DNA of 64,000 nucleotides. It comes from Myoxocephalus aenaeus. Its lineage: Eukaryota > Chordata > Actinopteri > Perciformes > Cottidae. Below the pieces are notes generated by a model, which did not search any database, was not told the DNA's origin, and worked only from the letters and a program-made list of their open reading frames with translations. Each line of letters opens with the position of its first letter. Positions within the stretch are counted from its first letter, which is position 1. Shown here piece after piece: positions 14,201-25,350 of the stretch. The position numbers and the translations under genes are program-made. The stretch lies in contig JBAMJR010000025.1 of the NCBI GenBank assembly GCA_038501785.1, forward strand, positions 5,424,501-5,488,500, read 5' to 3'.

Positions 14201-16109
14201 GTTGAGCAGTCATCACTGGCAGTGGCAAAGAATAACTGCTTGGAAGATCTCAAGTCCACCTAAACTGCAGTCAACACTGCAACTCTTCTTTGACATAAAA
14301 ACAGAAATTAAAAAGATACCCACTTCTAACCTCTGAAACCGAATGTACCTACTCTGAACCAGCCTTAATGAAGTTAACCGCATACTTCCTGCCTCTTCTG
14401 TCATGGCTACTGCCTCAAGGGCTTCTTTGCTCAAAGTCTTTTACTTTGTTGCACCGACAGAAGAGCATGTTAATTAACTTCCACATGATGCAATCATTCT
14501 AAAGGGTAGTATAACAGTGGTTCAAAAACTAAACCAACGCATTAAACAGTGGACGAATACCTTTTCCCTGATCGTACTATATAACCATCTCTACTAGACT
14601 GCTAGTGTGCGGTTGGCTTGATCTCATGGAGCGTCATGGCAGAAGAAGCCTCTTCTGATCTTAACAAGCTATTCCACCCAACACGCTGTATTTTAGGGAA
14701 CTCGACAACCTTTGGTAGTGGGAATATACAATTAAAAGCTTTTCAATCCCCTCTGACAAAATTTAGCAGAACAGGGGCGACTGTGGCTCAGTGGAAGAGC
14801 GGGTAGTCTTTCAATCAGAGGAGCGCTAGTTCATTTGGAAGTGTCCTTGTAACCCCAAATTGCTCCCGTAAACTGTGCCTGCGGTGTATGAATGTTAGTC
14901 CTGATGGGCTGGTGGCACCTTGCATGGTAGCCCCTTTCCAAGTAATGTCAGACCTGTATTGTATTTGACTGAATAAAATGCTTAAAGAGATTTCAGATTT
15001 CATTTAATCCATTTCTAAATTCATCATTGTGGCTTCCGGTAGAATATTTAGTTGCTGCTTTCTGCCCTTGAGTGATCCAACACTGGCAAAGTGAAGACTG
15101 TTCCAGAAAGGTTGAATCTGTTTGATGGGTCTTAATGTTGCCGCCGTACAGCAGACGCCGTTTTAGCTCGACCCAGAGTCACTGCTCTAGCTATTTACAT
15201 TCTTTCTAACATTCTAATTTTTAAAAATTTCAAAAGCAAGTGAACTTTTTTGGGGGATTAACATGAACTATAGCCCACAGTAGCGTCCTTCAATCAGAGG
15301 ATCGGCAGTTCGATTTCCCATGCCGATGTGTCCTTGGGCACTTGACCCCAAATTGCTCCCGCAGCTGTTCTACGGCGTATGAATGAGTTATAAGTCGCTT
15401 TGGATAAAAGCGTCAGCTAAATGTAATTTAATGATGCCTGTGCTGCCTATCTCGGTAAGGCTTTCCTGTTTCAAAAATACATGTTAATACCAAAAGCTGA
15501 TATACATCACAACCCGAATACATGCAGACCCCTTTTCAAAAACCACTCCGTGACTTGGAATAAAGTGTGTGTGTGTGTGTGTGAGATGGACTTCTGGTAA
15601 TGTTAACATGCCCCAACTCTCTTTTTAGGCCACATTCTATTCTACATAAGGGGTTTTATGAAATTGTTACAATACAACAACCTCAGCTAAATGTTGTCCC
15701 GATGTGTCGCTTCTAACATGCAACACACACAGTTCTGCCTTTTAGGGTTACTGTTGTGTACAGATACATGCCTTTAAAAACCAGCACTGAACTGCTGTGA
15801 ACCGTGTTGATGCCTTCTGTAGGATATATATATATTTATTCTCATTCATCTGTCAACTTATTTTTCTCTGTAAACCGAACACTTATCATTAAGATGATCT
15901 TTCCTTTTCAAACTGGGATACTGAGCCCACTTAAAGAACTCTACTTTGGTATGGTACCTTTTTCAAGGAGACTATTCCTTTTCTTTACTGTTTCCCTGCT
16001 GCTGACGGCTGCTTTCAGACACCAGCCTGGTGACGCTGTGGAGCCAGTCGGGCTCCGTCTGAACGCTGTGGTAACGTTGCTGCCTGTGTTTCTGTCTGTA
16101 GGTTTCTGA
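5205..16109 (+). CDS. csnk1a1: Casein kinase I alpha, C-terminal two thirds (spliced, 5' partial)
   Basis: Ser/Thr protein kinase of the CK1 family. It phosphorylates beta-catenin at Ser45 in the Wnt destruction complex and acts on p53/MDMX and clock pathways, in cytosol and nucleus. Coding exons seen: optional L cassette 5205-5288, then 8053-8192, 9988-10066, 10518-10592, 10678-10784, 11639-11787 and 16102-16109. All introns are GT-AG with phases that join correctly. Without L the exons give 186 codons including TGA; L adds 28. The exons carry the DFG loop ([15 protein letters not shown]), the CK1 signature [25 protein letters not shown] and the C-terminal lobe ending in NMKGF. The sequence is close to mammalian CK1 alpha and unlike CK1 delta/epsilon, whose tails are long and Ser-rich. 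The ATP-binding lobe is outside the window. Confidence 0.97.
8053..8192 (+). CDS. csnk1a1: csnk1a1 exon: activation loop
   Basis: Acceptor CTCTCCGTCAG, donor GTCAGTG. It encodes [15 protein letters not shown] through INAHLGIEQ plus two bases of the next Ser codon. It holds the DFG Mg2+-binding aspartate and the CK1-specific segment that replaces the APE motif of other kinases. The exon starts in phase 0, which is why the L cassette can be added in front of it. Confidence 0.97.
8500..9910. mobile_element. Possible decayed DNA transposon in csnk1a1 intron
   Basis: The stretch from TAGGGTTGCAGCGG (about 8502) to ATCGTCGGTGCATCTATAG (about 9891-9909) has ends resembling fish hAT repeats that begin TAGGGATGCACCGA and end in the inverse. 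The ends have diverged strongly and I cannot define a target duplication. No transposase frame remains. A weak call. Confidence 0.3.
9988..10066 (+). CDS. csnk1a1: csnk1a1 exon: [12 protein letters not shown] helix
   Basis: Acceptor TTGTCTGCAG, donor GTATGA. It completes a Ser codon and encodes [15 protein letters not shown] to LPWQGLK, the C-lobe segment that is nearly invariant across CK1 kinases. 79 bp; phase 2 in, phase 0 out. Confidence 0.97.
10518..10592 (+). CDS. csnk1a1: csnk1a1 exon: [15 protein letters not shown]
   Basis: A 75-bp exon of 25 codons, acceptor GTCTGTCAG and donor GTAAGAAG, both ends in phase 0. It encodes a Lys-rich C-lobe segment ending STPVEVLCK. An open frame from 10263 to 10655 runs through it, but the flanking parts are intron. 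Confidence 0.97.
10678..10784 (+). CDS. csnk1a1: csnk1a1 exon: [14 protein letters not shown]
   Basis: Acceptor GGTTTCCAG, donor GTAAGT. It encodes [10 protein letters not shown] through [10 protein letters not shown] plus two bases of an Arg codon completed by the next exon. This is the end of the kinase fold. Confidence 0.97.
11639..11787 (+). CDS. csnk1a1: csnk1a1 exon with alternative GC donor (S segment)
   Basis: Acceptor GTCTTTTAG at 11638, full-length donor GTTAGTAG at 11788. It encodes [12 protein letters not shown], a Gln/Gly-rich tail, and the 12-residue S segment [13 protein letters not shown] second possible donor, ACAG/GCAAGC, lies after 11751. Using it removes 36 bp and joins to the same terminal exon, giving a tail ending TPTGF instead of NMKGF. 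Both ends are known for vertebrate CK1 alpha isoforms. Confidence 0.95.
14774..14990 (+). repeat. tRNA-derived SINE, copy 1
   Basis: It begins GGGGCGACTGTGGCTCAGTGG, which resembles a tRNA A box region. It then has the fish SINE body with ACCCCAAATTGCTCCCG and GATGGGCTGGTGGCACCTTG. The B-box region is degenerate. The same family occurs at 15285 (+), 55224 (-) and 57785 (-). Not a functional tRNA: there is no cloverleaf and no CCA-side acceptor stem. Confidence 0.75.
15285..15430 (+). repeat. tRNA-derived SINE, copy 2 (5' truncated)
   Basis: It starts within the tRNA-like head (GCGTCCTTCAATCAGAGG), has a good B box (CAGTTCGATTTCCC) and the shared body ACCCCAAATTGCTCCCG. It then ends with the different fish tail GTCGCTTTGGATAAAAGCG. 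Lies 300 bp after copy 1 in the same orientation. Confidence 0.75.
16102..16109 (+). CDS. csnk1a1: csnk1a1 terminal coding segment (GF-stop)
   Basis: After acceptor TCTGTCTGTAG the first bases GTTTCTGA complete a Gly codon (G from the previous exon), then read Phe and TGA. Only 8 coding bases lie in this exon; the rest is 3' UTR. It serves both the long (NMKGF) and short (TPTGF) donors of the previous exon because each ends on a single G. The preceding intron is 4.3 kb. Confidence 0.9.
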
Positions 16110-16315
16110 GAGGTCTCTGCCCACAGCAGAGCTGCAGAAGCGTTGGTGACCAGGACCAACAAGTCTCTCTTCCTGGACAAGCGACAAACAGAGTCTGTCT
16201 CTCCTTCCATAATAACTATCTATGTAATGGGAATGTATAGATCTCCACACGCCTTTGTCAGCTGTGTTATCTATATATTCATATGTATATATAATAAAAC
16301 TCTGCACTCCGAAAG
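16110..16315 (+). other. csnk1a1: csnk1a1 3' UTR with poly(A) signal
   Basis: Untranslated sequence after the TGA. The first AATAAA is at 16293-16298, within ATATAATAAAACTCTG, so the shortest transcript should end at about 16315. A second AATAAA lies at 16841-16846 and could give a longer transcript. The exact end cannot be read from sequence. Confidence 0.6.
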
Positions 16316-19300
16316 AAAAGAAGAATGAAAAGGAGGTTTTTTTTTTTGGATGTGGAGGCTGTAGCCCCCTGCCCCCACCCGACACACACCCTCCCCAACC
16401 ATCCCCGTCTGTTCTCTTTTCCGTGTTGACTTTTTGTAAGGTTTCTTTGGGAACTGAAGTTAAGAAGATAGTCAGCTGACCCTCTATTTTTCTCTCCCAG
16501 TGGAAACATCTCAAAGCATCTTTCCCCCTCTTCACTCCTCAATTATTTCACTCCCTCCTTTTACCAAGCAAATGTTAAAACATGTAAAACAGAAAACTGT
16601 TATTCCTTTTTTGTTTCTGAAATAATTGAATGATGCAACCCTGGATGTTATTTACAAAAAAATCAAAAATGTTGGATTTTCTTTTTCTTTTTCTTTTCCA
16701 ATGGTGATTAGGAGTTTGCCTGTTGACAATATAAGCAGCTGATGGCAACAGTCAATGATAGAATGATACTCTGGCTCTCTCCCTCTAGAGCTCTGAATTA
16801 TTATTAAATCTGTTGTAAAATGGTCTTCTCCAAAAATACCAATAAAAACATTACATAACTCGGACTTCCAAGCACACGTTATTATCAACCACCTGCACAT
16901 ACCGTCTGTCCAGCACCAGTCGTGTATGAATTGCTTGAATGTGACCAGCTGATCTTCCATCCCATCATAAAGGGTGCTTGTATGATGCACTGCGTAAACT
17001 CCTGTGAGCTTTCATTGCTGATGTGTTTTATCCTCATAAATCTGCCGCCATTGCACTCTGATTGGGATGGAGTACAAATGTATACATGCAGTACTGATAA
17101 TATCCAGTCAGATTGCATAAACCCAGAAAGCAGATGAGAATATCTTTTAATATTCAAGTTAAATTTGTAGTAACCCAATGTAGGTGAGGTCTATAAGTAC
17201 CAAAACAATGGAACCTTACACTGCTGCTGCACAGCACGTTAATGCTGGTAGTGTATGAAGAGTCAGTGTTTTGGATAATGAGACTAAATAACACCGTCTC
17301 TGCATTGATAGAGATGAGCACCACAAGCTAGGAAAGGTAACTTACATGTTGGACCAACAACCATGTAAAAGATTGCAGGGATTGCAACACAAAATGTTCT
17401 CTATTTGCCATTCTGACCATTAAAAACATATCTATGTAAAGATATAGCTCATATGGCGGTGTCACCATTAGCTTGCACTGTTAGCGCCTAGTCGCTTGCC
17501 GCTAGCTCAGCTGCAGCCAATAGATATTCTTTAAATTTTGCATTTAGCTCCTTTGTAGTTTCCTTAGTTGGTCATCAGAAATGTCGGCGATAAATATTGA
17601 TTCATTTAAAATACATAAAACGGTCATACAAAATGCATGTTCATAGTTCATTTGAATCATAAAATAAAAATAAATAATGCAGTCACTCCACACTGCTGCT
17701 CTTGCTGCCTGTTATTCTCCAAATGGCCAAACAAAAGAAGACTACTTAATAAAGCCCAACCCCCTTTTGTATCCCAAGTTCCAAGTCTTCAGTTATCAAA
17801 GGAAGCATTTCCACAGTCAGTGTTGAGTTGTATAAATCCATAGGGGTGGGTTTTGGGAGGAATAGTCAAAGTGGCAGCCGCCACCGTGAGGCGGAGCGTT
17901 TAGTGCAGTCTGGGTGTCACGGTACACACATTTAGCTCGGGGCAGCTGTATCAGATTCTGAAAACAATGCACGTCTGCATGCTTTAATGTCATTCCACAT
18001 ATTCATCATTTATTACTTGATCAATGAATCATTAACAATCAGAAGATCATGTTTGTCCAAAGTATAATGTGACAGAACAAATTGTTGTATACATCTTTGT
18101 TCAAGTATTATTTGTAATATCCCAACTGTAGCAGCCGGATCAATAAGTCGATTGTTGATGTCATCTACTGGCTGTTTGGCTTATTCTGTTGAGCCATGAC
18201 GGGGGCATCTTGTCTCAAGGATCTAGATAAACCAAGTAGGTGTCTGCCCTATCACAGGAATGTGTTCAGCACTGCTACCAACAGTCTGGATGAGCACACA
18301 GGGGCTGTGACTTCATACCTCAGCTTCTGTGAGGACAGCTGTGTACCGTCATGCTGGTGCACTGGACTCATCTCTGGTGGGCAGAGACACAAAGTAAAAA
18401 TCAAATGTGCTTGTTTCCTTTATAGATAAGTCATGAGGCATAGATAATAAGAAGTAGATATGAAAGGTAAACAGAAACAGGCTTCACAGTGCACAAAGTT
18501 AGCCACTGCCTTAACGTCTGCATACCGTGTTGCAGTGACACAGGGTAAATGCATTTGATTGCAGTAAATACTGTGTCAGTTTTAACGGTACTAGCCGGAG
18601 TAGGTTCAGTCAGAAAAGATCTGTTCAAAACATTCAGTGGTGTATTTACTGTTTTCAAAATGCTCTGGAGCTCTGAATGGATTCCGCCAATCACAAGGCA
18701 GTGTCCATCGCGTCCTCCAAATTCAATGATTAAGTGCGTTGTTTGTCCATGCCCCCTGGAACGAGGGTCATTGCCACGGATTACCGTGATCAGTGTTGAC
18801 TGTGTTGACCCATCCACCCACCCAACCTCCTCCTCTGTGGACTTTGTGGCCATGTACTAACAACGTCACACCACTTCCCCCTTCTACCCCGATGGATGAG
18901 CGTCGTGATTCCTGCTGCCGCTCGAAGGCGTTCACACTTCAATGCAAACATGTTGGTTTTGTGAATTTGTTGAAACGACGAGGCCGTCAGCTCACAGCCT
19001 TTTGTCTCCTCTGTGTAATCCTTAGCAGGTGAAGGACGGCGTTCTCACTGTGTGTTTTAAGAAAATGTGCTCCTTTAATGAAATCTCCTGACTCAGTTAC
19101 ATTTGTGAAAACACCTATGATTCCATTTGAAGCCCTGGTTGAAGCTCCAAAGTACTGAACATGTTGTCCACTTGGTTAGAGCAGGTTTCTCCTGACCTTT
19201 AGACAACAGCCAACCCCAGCTGGCCTCCTGCACCATCATGTCTTTACTTGAGTTTATTTCCTTTCAGTATGACAGATTAAAATGTCACAACAGTGCTTTT

Positions 19301-20042
19301 TACACGACACAGCAAAGGTCCAGTACTACTAATGCTTCACAACCTGTGCTAACTAAATATTTTTGTCACGGTATCAGTGCTTCTCATTTCAGGTGAAGGA
19401 AATACCCAGTATACAATCGAAACCTGAAACATTTCATGTTGCTGCAGGTGTAACAAACTGAATGGGTAGTCCACCTTCTGTTGTGTCGGGGGACTCGCAA
19501 GACGTTGCGTAACCAATGTTCACAATTTCAGCAGCAGAGGCCGAGATATCCTGACTTTTAAGGTGGGATATGCTTGAAAAGAACAGTATTGCACGACTTG
19601 TCACTCAACCACATTTGAAGACAGAAGTGCTCAGAAGAGCTGAACTCAAAGGTGGCGTGAGAGCCATCTGTCAAATTGAGGGGCGAGAAGCGACAATTGT
19701 TTGAAAATAGTTTATTGCTGGAGCCTCAGGTTGTATCTGTCACTCTGACTGCGATGGAAACGGTAAGAACCTGAAGAAACCGGTAGAACCTGTGAAGCCA
19801 CACCTCCAAAGGGACAAAGGAGAAAGCGGTCGATCAGGTACTTGTAATTAAAGTGCAGAGATTTTTAGCCCAGCAGGAGTGGGCTGGACCTCTCTGTGGT
19901 GTAGAGCAACACAGAGCATCTACTGAACCAGGGTAGTTCACTCTTTGGCAGCTTTACTCATCACTTGGTACAAACTGGGATTGAGTGATTTTACAGATTG
20001 AATGACAGCTCCCTCAGTGAGAGCAAATGACAGATTCAAGTG

Positions 20043-20043
<1 letters not shown>

Positions 20044-20093
<50 letters not shown>
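20044..20093. repeat. (CA)n microsatellite
   Basis: About 25 uninterrupted AC units. Confidence 0.95.
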
Positions 20094-20095
<2 letters not shown>

Positions 20096-20096
20096 T

Positions 20097-20300
20097 TCAC
20101 CAGCCTGCGGGTAGAAACTGTTTGTCAGTCTCGTGGTTCTGGACTTCAGACTCCTGTAGCGTCTGCCTGATGACAGGAGCCAGAAGAGTCTGTGCTGGGG
20201 GTGTGTTGTGTCCCTGATGATGTGGGCTGCTCTCCTGGTTACTCTGGTGGAGTAAATGTCTTGATGAGAGGGGAAGGCTGCTCGCAGCGTTGCTCTGCAC
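20097..20300. repeat. Fish dispersed repeat (GGGTAGAAACTGTTTGT family)
   Basis: The segment with GCGGGTAGAAACTGTTTGT followed by CTGTAGCGTCTGCCTGATG is a common fish interspersed sequence. A related copy is at 63140-63240 (GACGGGAAGAAACTGTTTGT). I think it is the 3' part of a non-LTR retroelement, but this rests on recall only. Confidence 0.45.
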
Positions 20301-22665
20301 CAGCAGTGGTCTTTTTTGCTGTGCTGCTTAAACAACAATGAAATTGCAGACACACATGCGCACCAAGGGCACGAGGTGGCCAGACACGTTTGTGCTGACT
20401 GCAGATTAGAACATGGTAATGCATATTGATAGATGGTGATGAACAGTGCAGAGGAGACCAACACTGCAAGCTGATCTGAACAATCAGCTACGCAAACAAC
20501 AACGTTTGCAAATGTTCTATGAAGTAGGACAATGTGTTTACGATGTTGATCCTTTGCTCTGTGTGAGAAACAGCAGAGGCTTCTGACCAGGTTAACCCTT
20601 TTTGGTCCCACTCGGAAATTGGTGTTAGATTGACTCTTGCCCTAGTCAACATTATAGAGTTAATTCAACTCTAAATAGAGTAGAAAATGAACACTGGCAT
20701 ACACTGTATAGTATTATTGAAATCTAACACTATAGGTTGTATAACTCTGCAGAGTGTAAACGTTATTCTCAGTCCTGTTGAGATAATTCACTCTTCTGTG
20801 ATAACGAATCAACTCTGACTTTAATTACAATGTTAACACAGTGATGATGTTGATGAAATCATCAACATCATCACTAATATTACTAGTGAAATTTATTGTA
20901 GTGAAAAACAGCATTGATAGCTTACAATCCTAACACCCATTCACAAAGTGTCACTGAAACACATTTTGGAAAAATAAAGCTAATGTATACACTTAATTTG
21001 CTCTTTTGTGGTGTCAAATTACATTTTACCATTTTTTCCTCTTAATATTGCTTTTTTAATTATATTATATTATGTGAGTAACTATGTCAGCTCAAAATAT
21101 CTCTAAAGAATACAAATCTACTTTCAAACATTTAGGTCTGTAAAAAATAGCAATCTGGAACAACACACAAGGATGTTAACTCTTTTAGCTGACTGTTTGT
21201 GCTGTTAGTACAGTTAGCTGTTAGCCTCCAGCCCAGCCGCCATGTTGAGAGCCGTGTGGAGGCATTCCCTCAATCAAAAAAGGCTGCAGCTAAGGTTTTG
21301 GTGGAAACATTCAAACACTGAACTGTCCTCAGACTGACTGCACCCCATGTGGGTCTTTTTAGTTGACACAGCAGGCAGCTGGTCTGGACTTTGACCACAG
21401 TGTGCAGGAGGCGTTCCTCACAGCAGCAGCCTTCCACTGACCCCGACACACTGTCTGTGTTTGTCAGTTTGGCTGATGGGATACTCAGGAAAATGAAGCA
21501 CATGTAAGCTCCTGCTCTGTCTCTGCAGAAACACATAGAGCACAAATAGCAAGCCATCACTGTATGTGTTTTTAAATCTACTTAAAAGGCACCAGGATGT
21601 GTTTATTGAGTGTGCAGCATATTTAGAACAGTGTCCAGCTGTCAGTAGCACAGTGAGAGATTGCTGTGTCTGAAATGACACTGCTCCCATAGTTGAGCAG
21701 AACGTGGATATTCAGTCCCTGAATGAAAGGTTCCCCTCTGGATTAGTTCAGAGATTGACATCCTGTCACCTTTTACACTGCAGAATGTCACATTCAAATT
21801 GATCATTGACACCAGTGATCTCTGAGATGTCTTTGTGACAAAAGACCTAGACTCTTCAATTACATAATGAACTCTACCTTCCTCGTGTTTATTTGATCTT
21901 TCTTCTTTATTTGTGCCTTTGTTTCTATATCACACAGATGCCTGCTCTGTCTTTTTGCTGCTGAGGTTGAAGACCGTTCATTGTGTCTGTATACATGTCA
22001 TTTCAAATAAGCCAAAGGGTCACGTGACTGTAATTTTCACACACATCATTGCATTGTGGGATTGTTACCAGGAAGTAGTACGTGACACTACTTTGTTGTT
22101 CCATTGTAATATTTTAAGAGGGCTGTATAGAGCGGACATCTCACACTGAAATAAAAAGGAGGGCGGGGCAGTGCTCTACGGAAAAGTGATCTATTTTCAA
22201 CTCATGGGTATTATAGAAATTATATTTCTTGGCAAAGTAAATAAACTACATCTGAAGCCACAAGACATCAGCGTGCTTTCCATCTTGCTCTATGTCCTTT
22301 TTTTTTAAACTTGGAGAATATCAGAGACGATAACACGCCAACCAAAGAAGAAGAAGCGGTGAATATAAAAGTGATCTATTTTCAACTCATGGGTACTTGC
22401 AACATAAAGGTTCTCAGAATGTGGCAGGACAGGACAAAGTGGTTGTGCAGAATAATTACAAATCAATACAGCAAAGCTAGGACTGACATATTACTAGCTC
22501 TGAAAAACTAACTTTACTTGCTTATCTGAAAATAACATCACAAAAAGAGTACCAACCAATACTCTCAAGAGAAAAGTCAGTTACGTGACAAATGTAACAA
22601 ACGTACCTACCGTCCTCAACCTCACACACACCTTTATTAACTATTCACCTGCACTGAGTCACGCC

Positions 22666-22667
<2 letters not shown>

Positions 22668-22733
<66 letters not shown>

Positions 22734-22811
22734 TTAGTAGTGTCGTGACTCAGTGAAAGTTCAGGAGAAACACACCTAGCAGTGTGTGTTTCTGTTGGAT
22801 TAAATACACAC

Positions 22812-22862
<51 letters not shown>
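22668..22862. repeat. Two (GT)n microsatellites
   Basis: GT runs at 22668-22731 and 22815-22862, separated by 83 bp of unique sequence. Both produce spurious Val/Cys or His/Thr open frames. Confidence 0.95.
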
Positions 22863-22863
<1 letters not shown>

Positions 22864-24430
22864 GCTTGGCCACTCCTTTATGACAAATGTTCACACTGAG
22901 TTTCAACAGACTAGTGTGCGCAGTGTGCGTAGGACATGCTTTTACCTGTCGACACCCAATGACACACACATTTTGACCCAGGTCTATGTTGTCTAACCAG
23001 CTTTTTGTTACATCAGTGACATGTAGGAGAGCTGCATTTCTGTTGGATTCTACAAAGTGAAACACGTGTCCATGTGGCTGTAGGAGAAGAGCCTCCACGC
23101 TCAACGTTAACTCAGCGCTGGTCAGTAGTTACTCTATGACATCCTTGGACTCTAGTGTACATATTCCCAATCCAATTCCATTAGAAGGCCGACTGATGAG
23201 GCTACCTGTCAGGTCTTTTCTGTAGTGTCTCCTTTCCCCTGCATTGTGCGACTCACTTTTGGTACCAGGTCCTTTTGTCTATTCCGTTTTCCACTGCGAT
23301 AGTGCTGAAGGTGTCATGCTCAGCTGATTGTTGAACTGCGTGAATCCTTTTATCTGCAGCCAAACAGAGGAACGTCTGCACTTAGTTGTTTGTATGGCGT
23401 AGTGTACAAAGTAGTACTTCCTAGGTTCACATGGGTTTTCTGGTTCTCCGGTTTCCTTTCACTGTTACATACCCTAGGTGTCACTGTTTGGGTTCTGTTA
23501 CAGGTGCTGTTTGGAGCGTCGTCAGCCTGGATGAGCCACACCTGAGCCGGACTGGCCTGGCCATAAAAGACTGTCTGCATTTGGCAGCCTGGCTCTCTGG
23601 GGGAGGACATCTGGTGTGTCGCTGGCATTGACACCATTTCTGCTCCTTATCTTTTTCTTTGTGTCTTTGTTCACATACCTCCACTTTAAATGGTTGATTG
23701 ATTTTGTGGTAATACATTTCTTCTTGTTAGCTGCTGGCTCATTTGTCTCCCACTTCATGTCGCAGTCTTTGAGCCGGGTTGTGACACCACCAAAACATGC
23801 GTTTGCTCTGGGAATTGGGAGTTTGCGTTGGATCGGTCAAGGCTCAGGTTACCAGAAATGACATAGCTGTGAAATAAAACATTCTGAAATGTGGAGTAAA
23901 AGTACTCGAATGAAAATGACTCGAATAGTATTTGAAAGCACAAGATCATCAGTTTCTACATCATGTTTCCTTCTCTGTTTAAATGTGGGCGCTTCAGATT
24001 TATACCAGCTTTCAATTATTAGCTTTTTACACACAATACGTCCAACGAGACAGGTGGCGTCTTACTTCTTCAGACCAAGATACAAGACCTCACTGTCCAT
24101 AGGAGCTCATTGCCTAAATGTCTCCTAACATTCATCTTCTGAAAGGCGAGGGAACGGTTAGTATTCACACTGCTGCTGTTTGCTTTTCATATGAGATGTG
24201 ATTGAAAAACAATGAAGGTTTCACCCCAAATCCCCTTTTTCCTATTGTTTGTTTGTGTGTGTTGTTTCTCAAAATCCCGCTCCTCTTCTGGTATTTCTGC
24301 ATTTAACTCTGATTCCCATTTAACTTGAGAGCCCTTTGATAGAGTAGAAATTATTCTTGAGTTTTTCCGTTTTTGGCTTTAACCAACATCAATCACTAGT
24401 GGATCCACTAGTTTAAAATGGTCTTCCTAC

Positions 24431-24455
24431 ATAGAAGTAGAACATATATCAGTTG

Positions 24456-24519
<64 letters not shown>

Positions 24520-24544
24520 GAACTGATATATGTTCTACTTCTAT
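24431..24544. repeat. Long palindrome centred on an (AT)n run
   Basis: ATAGAAGTAGAACATATATC at 24431-24450 is exactly mirrored as its reverse complement at 24525-24544. The two arms continue into a central AT run (about 24462-24516) with one visible mismatch in the unique arms (GTTGTAT against GTTCTAT). Total about 114 bp. Such a sequence can extrude as a cruciform and is prone to slippage. Confidence 0.85.
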
Positions 24545-24798
24545 ATACATTGTGTATAGATGTACACAAGCAAGGAATACTTTGACTTGTGTACATCTAA
24601 ACATTAAAATATGTGCACATAACTGGTATCACAAGTGTCTGTTTGTATTGTTTGCCCAATTAATATCTTATTCTGTCTTATAATGTTTTATAATGAAGTG
24701 CTACATATTCATACAACATATACTCAATGTGTATTCTACAGAAGGTTAATATTGTAACTCTACTGCACACACGGTACTGTTCCTGAGTAGTACAACTG

Positions 24799-24800
<2 letters not shown>

Positions 24801-24888
<88 letters not shown>
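24801..24888. repeat. (GT)n microsatellite, 88 bp
   Basis: 44 uninterrupted GT units. Confidence 0.97.
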
Positions 24889-24891
<3 letters not shown>

Positions 24892-25259
24892 CTGCTGCCA
24901 ATACCTTCAGCCTGCCTCATCTTGTCTCTCTCTGTCTTATGCAATGGACTGTCACATTCCTTTGGTGCGTTTCTTCTTTAGTGAACTTGCCTCGGCTCCG
25001 TTCAGGTTCCTCTGGCTGGTCATGTTTTCCTCTTCCTCTTCCTCATACTGATTGTGAAGCTGGCAGTATCGGAGATGTTGTTCCAAATTCTGAAAGTCAA
25101 CATTCTAACTCTGTACGATCCAATCCAGCAGTCACTGACATATTGGTGTCAAGGACACGTGTTTTAAACCCAAGCACTCTAAACAAACACCATATTCGTT
25201 ATTATCATTATGTCCACATGTCCAACTACCAGCAAGCACACAGTTCAGAGAGAGAGAGA

Positions 25260-25262
<3 letters not shown>

Positions 25263-25348
<86 letters not shown>
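25263..25348. repeat. (GT)n microsatellite after a short GA run
   Basis: Preceded by GAGAGAGAGAG at 25248-25259, then about 43 GT units with one early GC variant. Confidence 0.95.

Positions 25349-25350
<2 letters not shown>

Larger units (their letters stand above)
11788..16101 (+). other. csnk1a1: Last csnk1a1 intron
   Basis: A 4.3 kb intron between the variable C-terminal exon and the terminal exon. It contains two tRNA-like SINE copies (14774-14990 and 15285-15430), short poly-T runs and a GT run near 15565. I saw no conserved coding segment in it. Confidence 0.7.

Noticed and set aside
14774..14850. Possible tRNA gene
   Set aside because: A-box-like and weak B-box signals belong to a SINE; no cloverleaf or anticodon arm can be formed and related copies occur elsewhere in the window.
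18431..18853. 140-codon open frame on the minus strand
   Set aside because: No recognisable domain, no conserved motif and no splice partners; overlapping plus-strand frames of similar length exist. I keep it as unproven.
20640..20820. Possible inverted-repeat element with AGAGTTAATTCAACTC
   Set aside because: Short repeated words AACTCTNNAGAG are present, but no consistent ends or target duplication could be defined.
22637..23104. 155-codon frame rich in His-Thr
   Set aside because: Composed mainly of two GT/CA microsatellites; the same applies to frames at 24801, 25132, 31081 and 58250.
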